NCBI GenBank assembly: GCA_035651595.1
Contig: DASRFJ010000040.1
Coordinates: 1 to 29,160, forward strand
Length of the DNA stretch: 29,160 nt
Source: JAFARZ01 sp035651595
GTDB taxonomy: Bacteria > Actinomycetota > Actinomycetes > Streptosporangiales > Streptosporangiaceae
Direction of reading: 5' to 3'
Every line of letters starts with the position of its first letter. Positions within the stretch are counted from its first letter, which is position 1. The position numbers and the translations under genes are program-made. Under the pieces are notes generated by a model. It saw only the letters and a program-made list of their open reading frames with translations. It made no database searches and was not told the origin of the DNA. Below, in pieces: positions 15,879 through 24,085 of this stretch.

Positions 15879-17258
15879 GTGCCAGGCCGGTGGGAACTGA
15901 TCGGGAGCGGGGTACAGACCCGATGGTCGCCGCTGCCCAGCCTGCTCAATGACGAAGCCCGGCTGCTCGTCCATGAGCTGCGCACGCTCAAGGACAGCAC
16001 CGGCCTCTCCCTGGCCGACCTCAGTGCGCGCACGCACTACAGCCGCTCATCGTGGGAGCGGTGGCTCAACGGCAAGCGCCTGATCACGGCGCAGGCGCTG
16101 ACGTCGTTCGCCGAGGCCGCCGGGGTCGACGGTGCTCGTCTCGCCGGGCTGCTGAACGAGGCTCGATCAGAGCCAGCGACTGCCGCATTCTCCGAACGAG
16201 GGGTGGCGATGAGTCTTGGGTCAGCCCGCCTCGCCCCGCGGATAGCCCAGATCCCGGCCGGCATCGCGGATTTCACCGGGCGCCAGGCCCAGGTGCGTGC
16301 CGTGACCGACGCGGTGACCGGCCAGCGACTGGGCCCCGGCCAGGTCCCGGTGGCGATCATCTCGGGTGCCAGCGGGACCGGGAAGACGGCCTTGGCCACG
16401 CACGTGGCGCACCACGCCGCCTGGCGTTTTCCCGACGGGGCCCTGTATGCCGACCTGCGCGGCACCGCGCCGGATCCGCGTGACCCGGCCGACGTGCTGG
16501 CCGACTTGCTGCTGGGCCTTGGCGAGCCCGCCGAGCGGATCGCGCCGTCGCTCGACGCGAGGTCCGCGCGGCTGCGCAGCCTCCTGCATGACCGCCGGAT
16601 CCTGATGCTGCTCGACGACGCGCGCGACGCCGCGCAGGTGCGGCCCCTGCTGCCGGCCGGCGCGGCGTGCGCGGTGCTCGTCACCAGCCGCCAGCGCACG
16701 GCCGACCTGGTCCCTGGCCTGCATGTCGAACTGGGGCCGATGCCCGATCCGGAGGCCCGCACCTTGCTCGAGACCATCGTGGGCCCGGCCCTGCTGGCGG
16801 CCGAGCCGACGGCGGCCGAGGGAATCCTGGCGGCGTGCGCCGGCCTGCCGCTTGCCGTGCGGATCGCCGGGGCCCGGCTCGCCATGCGGCCCGCCTGGGG
16901 CGTCGGCTGGCTCGCGTCCCGGCTCGCCGATCCGCGACGGCTCCTTGACGAGCTGACGCTCGGTGACCTGTCCGTCCGGGACGGGTTGCGGGCAAGCTTC
17001 GCGCAGCTCCCGGACGACGGCTCGCCGATCTCACCGCGGCACGCGCTGCCCCTGCTCGCGAGCGCACCGAGTCCCGACCTCAGCCTCGCGGACGCGGCGG
17101 CACTGCTCGGCGTCCGCGAGAGTGCCGCCGAACGGCTGCTCGACACCGTCATCGACGCCCACCTCGTGGACGAGACCGCCCCGGGGCGGTATCGCCTGCA
17201 CAGCCTGACCCGGCTGTATGCCGCGCAGCTTGGCGGCATCGCGGAGCTGGCCGCCTGA
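15879..17258 (+). CDS. XRE-HTH / NB-ARC (STAND) regulatory ATPase
   Basis: The GTG at 15879 has AGGGGG (15867-15872) six bases upstream. The 459-aa product has an N-terminal helix-turn-helix (SLADLSARTHYSRSSWERWL, residues ~45-65) and then an NB-ARC domain: Walker A GASGTGKTALA from residue 163, Walker B RILMLLDDA near 240, LVTSR near 267 and GLPLAV near 323. A winged-helix part follows, ending in the YRLHSLTRLYA motif seen in AfsR/SARP-type proteins. It stops just after that motif, so the TPR sensor of most homologues is missing. The protein probably switches a transcriptional response on nucleotide binding. Its stop codon abuts the stop of the convergent RHS gene with no base between them. 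Confidence 0.88.
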   Translation: MPGRWELIGSGVQTRWSPLPSLLNDEARLLVHELRTLKDSTGLSLADLSARTHYSRSSWERWLNGKRLITAQALTSFAEAAGVDGARLAGLLNEARSEPATAAFSERGVAMSLGSARLAPRIAQIPAGIADFTGRQAQVRAVTDAVTGQRLGPGQVPVAIISGASGTGKTALATHVAHHAAWRFPDGALYADLRGTAPDPRDPADVLADLLLGLGEPAERIAPSLDARSARLRSLLHDRRILMLLDDARDAAQVRPLLPAGAACAVLVTSRQRTADLVPGLHVELGPMPDPEARTLLETIVGPALLAAEPTAAEGILAACAGLPLAVRIAGARLAMRPAWGVGWLASRLADPRRLLDELTLGDLSVRDGLRASFAQLPDDGSPISPRHALPLLASAPSPDLSLADAAALLGVRESAAERLLDTVIDAHLVDETAPGRYRLHSLTRLYAAQLGGIAELAA

Positions 17259-20200
17259 TCACTCGTCGGGTTCTTCCGAGCCCGCGGCATCGCCCATGCC
17301 GTTGCCGCCGCCGGCACCGTTCACGCCGAAGATGCGCACGCCGACCGACTTCATGAAGTTCGCCACCGGCTGCTGGAGCACCTTGGCGCAGATGGCGCAG
17401 ACCAGACCGATGGACTCGATGACGCCACCCGCCGCCGATTGCGTGGCGCCGTTGACCGGCCCGCCCCACGGCACGGGGGAAACGATCTGGCCGGTGTGCC
17501 CTTCGTCGCTCGCTTTCGCCCCCTCTTGGAGGAGGTTGTCGTACTCGCTCACCGACTGGTTCAGGTCTGCCGCGCCGGACGTCAGCGCCTTCTGCTGTTC
17601 GGCGTTGTTCTCGGCCGCCTCCTCGAGGATGATCTTGAAGGGCCCGGTGGGCTTCCCGAAGTCCATTCCAGGATCCATGACGAAGCCGGTCGGGCCGTCC
17701 GGGTCCGCGGGATCGGGCCGGTTGAGGAACAGCTTGGTCGTCTGGAGGCCAGGCGGTTCTGGCTGCTTGGTCATCCGCGCGATGCTGGCCGCTTCCGACA
17801 GGTCGTAGATCTGGCTCTCGAAGGAGCCCGCGCCACCGCCGCAGATGTCTGAGTTCTCGCAGACCCAGCTCCATTTCCGCAGCTCGTTTTCCAGCGGCGT
17901 CAGGTCCGGGCGATTGTCGAGGTGGGCTCCGGCCTCGGCGTACCGCATCGCGAACTCCCAGAATTCGGGGTCCGTGGGGTCGTCGTAGACGAGTCCGTCG
18001 CCGATGGGGTCGTAGGTGACGGACAGCTCATCCGTACCGCCACCGTTGCCGCCGCTGCCGCCGCTGCCGCCGCTGCCGCCCGTGGCGGGGGGCCCGGAGC
18101 CGCCACCGCCGCCGGGACTGGGCTGATCCGGGGTCCAGCCGGTGCAACCGCCGCCGTTGTCGCCCTCGCACATCTTCCCGGACGGGTCGCTGGCGCTGAC
18201 CGGGTCGTTGCCCGCGTAGTCGTAGCCGCTGAGCTGGGTCGGGTCGCCGGCTTCCAGGATGGGGTCAACGCTGACGAACGCGCCGGTGGCCGGGTCGTAC
18301 CAGCGGGCGCCGACGTCCGTCAGGGAACTGGCCGGGTCGGTTACCTTGCCGAGGAAGCCGCGGTTGTCGATCCAGGTGGCGGTGGCACCCCTCGGGTTGC
18401 CGAACGGGTCGAACTGGCGCCACGTCGGGACCTGGGCCGTGTAGTCCAGGTACAGGGTGCTGGTGCCGTGCTGGTCGGTGGCGACCTGGAAGTAGTAGCT
18501 GTTGTTCGGGCCGGTGCGGACGGCCGTCGCCCCGCCGGGCAGCGGGAAGAACCGGACGCCGGTCGCCGGGCCGGCCGCGCCGTTGTCGGTGATCTGCTCA
18601 CCGGGCAGGTACAGCGTCTTGGTGCCGGCCACGGGGTCGGACTGGAGCAGCAGGTTGCCGTCGGCGTCGTAGACATAGCTGGCGTTCGTGGTGGCGCCGG
18701 TGCCCACGCTGGTCAGCTCGCCGGCGTTGTTCCAGTTCAGGGTCTGCGTGCCGGCCGAGGTGGCCCGGGTCTTCTGCTCGCCGTTGGCGTAGTAGGCATA
18801 GTTGGCCGATGCGGGCACGGCACCCGTGGTGGACACGGCGGTCAGCGTGGTGGGCTGGCTGGCGGCGTTGCCGTTGTAGCCGTAGGTCGTGGTCGAGACC
18901 CCGCCCGCGGCCTGGGTGTACTGGCTCTCGCTCTTCCTGTCTCCCGTGCTGTCGTAGCCGAAGGACTCCCAGTACGCGCCGGCCGCACTCAGCGCGTCCC
19001 CGACCGTGGCGTGCGCGGTGGCGGTGGGGGTGGCCAGGCAGTTGTCGGTCGCGGTCCACGCGGCCGCGACCTGGTCCTGGGTGGTGTAGGCGTAGCACTG
19101 GGTTTCGGCGGCCGACGTCGAGCCAAGACGCGCCTCGATCTGCGAGGTGAGCAGCCCGCTGAGGTCGTAGTAGTAGGAGGTGTCGTCGACGCTCGCCGGA
19201 GTCGTCGTGGACCGGGTGACGAGCTGATCCTTGAGCTGCCCGGTGTGCGGGTCATAGCTGTCGCTGATCAGCGCGGTGCCGGGTGTCCCGCCGGCTTTGA
19301 GGGTGCCGACCTGGGACAGGTCGGTGTACGTGGTCGCCTGTGCGTATCCGGCCTGGTCCGAGGTGACCTTGTTGAGCAGGTCCAGCGCGGTGGTGTAGCC
19401 ATAGGTGACGTTCTCGGCCGGCAGGCCACCGCCCTGCGGGTAGGACGTTTCCGAGGGCAGCCCGGTTGTCGGCGTGTAGTACTGGTTGACGGTCCAGGTC
19501 GCGCCCAGAGTGCTGCCCTGGGCCGCCGACGGGATCGTGACCGAGGTGCCCTTGGACTCGCCGAAGACGTTGAAGCCGAGCGACTGCTCGGTGTACGGGT
19601 AGCCGCCGGAGTAGGACGTCTCGGTGGTCACCTGCCCGACCGGGTCGGTGATCGCGTGGCCGCTGGCGTCGGTAACGCCGTTGGCGTTGTCATACACCCA
19701 GGAGGCGAGCTGGTTGCCGGGCGAGCTGGTGGAGGCATAGGCCGCCTGCGCGTTGGCCGCGGCGGCGTACTCGCCGGTCTTGCGGCCGAGTGCGTCATAG
19801 GTGAACGACAAGTACGCGCCCGTCGCGTCCTGGGATTGCAGCAGGTTGCCGTCCGGGTCGTACGACATCGTGGTGGTTCCGGCGTCCGCGTCGCTGATCA
19901 CGGCCGGCTGGCCGAGCAGGTTGTAGGTCTGCGTCCACTTGTTCCCCGCGGCGTCCGTGGTCAGGTTCCGGTTGCCGTGCGGGTCGTACCCGTAGGTGGT
20001 GGCGGCCGGTGTCCCGCCGGTGAGGTACCCCGTGGCGGTGAAGCTGTTCGAGGGGCTGACCACGGTCGGGTTGGCGGTGTACTCGATGACCTTGGTGGTG
20101 CGCCCGAGCGGGTCGGTGACCGTGGTCTTGACCGCTCCCTTGCCCGGCGGGATCACCGTGGTCGCGTCGCCGTTGTACACCGTCGTGGTGGTGGACACCA

Positions 20201-23200
20201 GGTTGGCGTTGTTCTTGGACTGGTCCTGCACCGTCCGGCCCAGCCCGTCGAGCACGTAGTCGTCCTGGTTGCCGACCTTGTTGTCGGGCGCCTCGACGAG
20301 GCCCAGCGCGGGCGTCGTCGCGCTGTCCCAGTAATCGGTGTTCTTCTTGTAGACCCAGCCGCGCGAGTCGTAGAAGGTGTCGGAGATCAGCCGTCCGCCC
20401 GCCGGGGTGGACAGCTGGGTCTGCCGTGGCCTGCCCAGTGAGTCGTCGATGGCCACCGACGTGACGGTGCCGCCCGCCTCGTCCAGCGTCTGGGTGGTGA
20501 CTCCCGAGTCCGCGCTGTTCGACACCGTGTAGGTGTAGGTCAGGTTGGCCTTCTGCGAAGTGGGCCGGGAGTACTCCCAGACCGCGGTGAGCCGGCCGAG
20601 CACGTCGTACTGCTCGGTGGTCACCACGCCGTTCTGGTCGGTGGCGGTGCGCGTCAGGCCCCGGGTCGGGTCCAACGTCGTGCTTGACACGTGCGCCACA
20701 CCATTGGTCGTCGGCTGGGTCACGGTCTGGCCGGTGGTCAGCCCGGCGTTGTTCACCGCATAGGCGGTCGTCGTATGGTTGCCGTTCGCGTCCCATGCGG
20801 CGGTGACCCGGCCGTAATTGTCGTACGCTGACCGCTGCTTCGTCTGCCAGGTGAACGCCCCGGCGGTGTACCCCGAGGCCTTGCGCACCATCGTGACCTG
20901 GCCGAGGGCCGGCGTGCCGGCCTGCGGGAACGTGGTGCTGAACGACGGGTCGTCGTAGAACGTCTGGGTGGCGGACTCCACGTGGGCCGGCGCCGCCACC
21001 GCCGCCGCGGACGGCGCGGAGAGGGTGTTGACCGCCGACGGCATCGACGTGGACACCGAACTCGGCGTGTAGCCGGGGCAGGCCACCGAGTCCGTCTCGG
21101 TGTACGACACCAGGCCGACGAGGTTCAGCGACTTGCTCGCGGGGGCGTACTGGGTGGTGGTGCACGAGTCGTACGCCGCGTTCACCGGGTCGGTGTGGGT
21201 GTAGGAGTACGTGGCCAGCCCGAAGTTCGCGTCGCCGGTCCCGGCGTCGTAGGTGGTGTCGGTCTCGGTGACCGTGGCTCCGGCTTGCCCGCCGTCGCTG
21301 GTGGCGACCGATGTCCACGATTCGGCCACTCCCGTCGCCTGTGCCGTCAGGTCCGGTAGCGGCGAGCGGGAACGCGACTGGGCCGGCCCGGACACCCAGT
21401 AGGACGTGATCGTGTCCTTCGCCACCGGACCGCCGTCACCGAGGTACTGCCGCGACTCCAGCAGGTCACCGGCCAGCGGGCCCGAGTCCAGATGGGTGCC
21501 GCCGGCCGAGTCCTTCAACGTCACCGACCGCGTCGTGGAGCCGGACAGGTAGTCGCCGTCCATGCCCTGGTAATACGTGTCGACCTGCTTGGTCTGCGGG
21601 TCGTTGGCCGGCTGGCCGGTGTTGGTCGTGACGGTGGCGTAGCCGCGGAACTGGCCGTAGGTCCGGTCCTTCGACTTGACCACTTCGTTGTCGTCGTAGT
21701 GCCAGGCCGCCGGGCCGTAGGAGTAGTCGGTCTCCTCTTGCGGCGATCCGCCGGTGGCGTCCGCCACCAGCACCTGCTTGACCGCGTACGACTCGAACCA
21801 GTCCATGATCGTGGTGCCGGACGGAGCCCAGTTCACCGGGTAGCAGGATTTGGTGTTGGCCGACGCGGTGGCCGCGGTCTGCGCGGTCACCCACGCGACC
21901 GTGCACGGGCTCGGATTCTCGTACGAGACCGTGGTGGTGGCGCCCAGCTCGGACTTGATCTGCTGGATCCGGTACCGGAACATCGCCGGGTACGCCGTCG
22001 ACGCGTCCACGCGGTTGGGCAGGTCGACCCCCGTGAACGTGGTCACCAGGGGCGGCGGCGTGGCGCCGGACCCGCCGGCCGAGGTGTCCTTCCCGGTGTG
22101 CGCGATCGACGCCAGCCACAGTGTCGAGTTGGTGGTGTCGCCGGTCTGCGGTTCGGTCTGGGTCAGGTCGTACTCGTCCACCTCCGGGTAACCCGACGCC
22201 GCGGCCGAATACTGCTCGGTGACGATCGACTCGAGCCTGCTCGTGGAGAAGAACGACGGGGCGTGCTGGCTGCACGAAGCCCCCTGCGCGCACATCAGGT
22301 CATACGGAACGTCCGGGTACTCCGACCCCGCCTTCGTCGCGCCGAGTGACGGCGTCAGCGGGTCACAGGGCGCGGTGACGCACCGCCCGTTCGGGTGCGG
22401 GGTGAAGACGACCTTGTCCGGGACGGGCGCGGACCCGGCGTACGCGTCCCCGGCGGGGAACCCGTAGTCGATCTCGGACAGGTGCGAGTCGCGGATGTAC
22501 GGCACTCCCGACGTGCCGTTGTTTTCGCCGTAGTAGTTCGTGTCCTGGGCGTAGTAGTACGCCATCGCCTGCCCGGTCAGGTTCGTGACGTAATCCAGGT
22601 GCCACCGGTAGGCCATCGTGCACACCTGCCCGGTGGCGCTGGCGCACGGGTCCGAGGACTTGGCCCGCGAGTACACCGGCACCGAGTCCACCGAGTTGGT
22701 CACCGGGTCGCCAGCGGCATAGCCCGGGAGCTGATTGCGGCCGAAGTAGTAGGCGGTGCCGTTCCGTTCGGTGACGACCCAGTAGTCGGTGTTGTAGGTC
22801 CCCGACCCGTTCCCTGAGTTCACCACGTGCTTGACCGTCGCCCCGTGGTCGGCCTGCTCGGTGCACGTGGCTTCGGCGGCGTCGCAGACCAGCGCGGTGG
22901 ACGTCCCGTTGAGGGACAAGGTCAGCACCGGCCCGCCGTAGCACTCGTCGTACGTGGACTGCGCACCCGCCAGCGTCACGCCCTCCGGCGCGTCCGCGCA
23001 CGGCGTGAACGTCTGCTCGACAAACGAGTCAGGCGCTGCCCAGCCATCCCCCACCCAGGACGACTGCGCCTGGGTGGTCGCGGTCTGCCCGTCCACGCTC
23101 TGCGAGTTGTACGACAGGTCAACGGGCGGGGTCAGCGAGGACGACGCGCCCGGCAGCGTGATCGGGTACGTGTAGTCGAACGAGCCGGAGTCCCCGCCCT

Positions 23201-23879
23201 CCGACCACGACTGCGCCGGCTTGAGGCTGGTCGCCGCGTAGCTCCCCGCCGCACCGCCCTCGCTCCCCGGGCCGGACAGCAGCGCGATCACCGATCCCAG
23301 TGGCACCTGCGCCGACACCGACTCGCTCGCCGCGTCGTTCACCGACCGCAGCGGCTGCTCGGCACGGCAGGCAGCCACCTGCGGTGTGCTCAGCGCGCAG
23401 GCCGGCAGCGCGGCCATCGTCAGGCGCAAGCCGTAGTTGCCCCCGTATTCCTGGGCGAAGGCACGGTAGTCCACCCTGACGCCTACCTGGGCAGCGGTCG
23501 TGATGAGCGAGGCGGAGGCCGGCGCGGTAACGTGCAGCACTATCCCGGGGATACCCAGCGCCGTGGCCGACGAGCGCGGCAGCACCGTCACGGCGGCGCT
23601 CCCCGACGTGACTCCCGCCCGAAGCGGGACCAGAGTCGTGCCCGCCGACGGCCAGGTCAGCTCCGTGGCACGGAACGGCGTACGCGTCCCATCCCGCACC
23701 GCGATTTTCTTCGGAACGACAGTGGTGACTCGGACCGGCACCCCGAGTGAGGCCGATGGTGACGATGGCGCGGGGAGTCCCATCGTGGCGGCGTCGGCCG
23801 GAACGGTCAGCATCCCGGCCAGAAGCGCGAGTGCGGCGATTATCAGCGCCGCGCGATTTACATAATTCCGCAGAACCAC
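17259..23879 (-). CDS. Secreted RHS/YD-repeat protein with unrecognised C-terminal tail
   Basis: The GTG at 23877-23879 follows GAGGAG by five bases and opens a signal peptide (VLRNYVNRAALIIAALALLAG...PADAA), giving 2206 aa; an ATG at 23912 is less likely. Residues ~230-270 carry the actinomycete RHS N-terminal pattern (SFDYTYPITLPG, NSQSVDG, SWVGDGW). Many YD units follow from about 1015 (YDNYGRVTAAWDANGN, YDVLGRLTAVWEY, YDPDGNLLQSQDATG). The RHS-associated core lies near 1855-1900 (ARWYDPATGAFVSVDPIL, GYDYAGNDPV, DPSG). RHS shells can encapsulate a C-terminal cargo. Here the core is followed by a Gly/Ser linker of GGS units (~1918-1950) and then ~255 unrecognised residues with a hydrophobic patch (GGVIESIGLVCAICAKVL) and an acidic end. 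I see no nuclease, deaminase or ADP-ribosyl motif, and no immunity gene next to it. Confidence 0.9.
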   Translation of the reverse strand: MVLRNYVNRAALIIAALALLAGMLTVPADAATMGLPAPSSPSASLGVPVRVTTVVPKKIAVRDGTRTPFRATELTWPSAGTTLVPLRAGVTSGSAAVTVLPRSSATALGIPGIVLHVTAPASASLITTAAQVGVRVDYRAFAQEYGGNYGLRLTMAALPACALSTPQVAACRAEQPLRSVNDAASESVSAQVPLGSVIALLSGPGSEGGAAGSYAATSLKPAQSWSEGGDSGSFDYTYPITLPGASSSLTPPVDLSYNSQSVDGQTATTQAQSSWVGDGWAAPDSFVEQTFTPCADAPEGVTLAGAQSTYDECYGGPVLTLSLNGTSTALVCDAAEATCTEQADHGATVKHVVNSGNGSGTYNTDYWVVTERNGTAYYFGRNQLPGYAAGDPVTNSVDSVPVYSRAKSSDPCASATGQVCTMAYRWHLDYVTNLTGQAMAYYYAQDTNYYGENNGTSGVPYIRDSHLSEIDYGFPAGDAYAGSAPVPDKVVFTPHPNGRCVTAPCDPLTPSLGATKAGSEYPDVPYDLMCAQGASCSQHAPSFFSTSRLESIVTEQYSAAASGYPEVDEYDLTQTEPQTGDTTNSTLWLASIAHTGKDTSAGGSGATPPPLVTTFTGVDLPNRVDASTAYPAMFRYRIQQIKSELGATTTVSYENPSPCTVAWVTAQTAATASANTKSCYPVNWAPSGTTIMDWFESYAVKQVLVADATGGSPQEETDYSYGPAAWHYDDNEVVKSKDRTYGQFRGYATVTTNTGQPANDPQTKQVDTYYQGMDGDYLSGSTTRSVTLKDSAGGTHLDSGPLAGDLLESRQYLGDGGPVAKDTITSYWVSGPAQSRSRSPLPDLTAQATGVAESWTSVATSDGGQAGATVTETDTTYDAGTGDANFGLATYSYTHTDPVNAAYDSCTTTQYAPASKSLNLVGLVSYTETDSVACPGYTPSSVSTSMPSAVNTLSAPSAAAVAAPAHVESATQTFYDDPSFSTTFPQAGTPALGQVTMVRKASGYTAGAFTWQTKQRSAYDNYGRVTAAWDANGNHTTTAYAVNNAGLTTGQTVTQPTTNGVAHVSSTTLDPTRGLTRTATDQNGVVTTEQYDVLGRLTAVWEYSRPTSQKANLTYTYTVSNSADSGVTTQTLDEAGGTVTSVAIDDSLGRPRQTQLSTPAGGRLISDTFYDSRGWVYKKNTDYWDSATTPALGLVEAPDNKVGNQDDYVLDGLGRTVQDQSKNNANLVSTTTTVYNGDATTVIPPGKGAVKTTVTDPLGRTTKVIEYTANPTVVSPSNSFTATGYLTGGTPAATTYGYDPHGNRNLTTDAAGNKWTQTYNLLGQPAVISDADAGTTTMSYDPDGNLLQSQDATGAYLSFTYDALGRKTGEYAAAANAQAAYASTSSPGNQLASWVYDNANGVTDASGHAITDPVGQVTTETSYSGGYPYTEQSLGFNVFGESKGTSVTIPSAAQGSTLGATWTVNQYYTPTTGLPSETSYPQGGGLPAENVTYGYTTALDLLNKVTSDQAGYAQATTYTDLSQVGTLKAGGTPGTALISDSYDPHTGQLKDQLVTRSTTTPASVDDTSYYYDLSGLLTSQIEARLGSTSAAETQCYAYTTQDQVAAAWTATDNCLATPTATAHATVGDALSAAGAYWESFGYDSTGDRKSESQYTQAAGGVSTTTYGYNGNAASQPTTLTAVSTTGAVPASANYAYYANGEQKTRATSAGTQTLNWNNAGELTSVGTGATTNASYVYDADGNLLLQSDPVAGTKTLYLPGEQITDNGAAGPATGVRFFPLPGGATAVRTGPNNSYYFQVATDQHGTSTLYLDYTAQVPTWRQFDPFGNPRGATATWIDNRGFLGKVTDPASSLTDVGARWYDPATGAFVSVDPILEAGDPTQLSGYDYAGNDPVSASDPSGKMCEGDNGGGCTGWTPDQPSPGGGGGSGPPATGGSGGSGGSGGNGGGTDELSVTYDPIGDGLVYDDPTDPEFWEFAMRYAEAGAHLDNRPDLTPLENELRKWSWVCENSDICGGGAGSFESQIYDLSEAASIARMTKQPEPPGLQTTKLFLNRPDPADPDGPTGFVMDPGMDFGKPTGPFKIILEEAAENNAEQQKALTSGAADLNQSVSEYDNLLQEGAKASDEGHTGQIVSPVPWGGPVNGATQSAAGGVIESIGLVCAICAKVLQQPVANFMKSVGVRIFGVNGAGGGNGMGDAAGSEEPDE
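18030..18090 (-). repeat. Gly/Ser-coding 9-bp repeats in the RHS linker
   Basis: Repeated ccgccgctg units (plus strand) encode GGSGGSGGS in the linker between the RHS core and the C-terminal tail. The run is low-complexity and likely to vary in length between strains. Confidence 0.75.
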
Positions 23880-23969
23880 TGTCGCTCCTCGCCACAAGCC
23901 GTGATGGCGCACAACACCAATCCTGATGTTCGGCGGTACCTCTGCATCACTTCAATAACCCGGTGATGA

Positions 23970-24043
23970 GCGTGAGACATTTTGACGTGTCTCACGCCTC
24001 TGACCTGCGAATTGGGACATGCTGGCCCACAATGTTGGGACAT
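23970..24043. promoter_or_regulatory. Palindrome and repeated 9-mer in the RHS/LamG divergent promoter region
   Basis: GCGTGAGACA (23970-23979) and TGTCTCACGC (23988-23997) form a perfect 10-bp inverted repeat with 8-base spacing. TTGGGACAT then occurs at 24012-24020 and 24035-24043. Both lie in the 206-base region between the RHS start and the LamG-protein start and could coordinate the two genes. Confidence 0.55.
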
Positions 24044-24085
24044 TTACCGGCCCCGTTTAGCGCGACCGCGCAATAGGCTATCGGA

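Noticed and set aside
16037..17317. 426-codon minus-strand frame opposite the NB-ARC gene
   Set aside because: Ser/Arg-rich low-complexity product; the plus strand carries Walker motifs.
17922..20441. 839-codon open frame on the plus strand, antisense to the RHS gene
   Set aside because: Its Gly/Arg/Val-rich product has no domain or signal sequence and it mirrors YD repeats in a GC-rich gene; a composition shadow.
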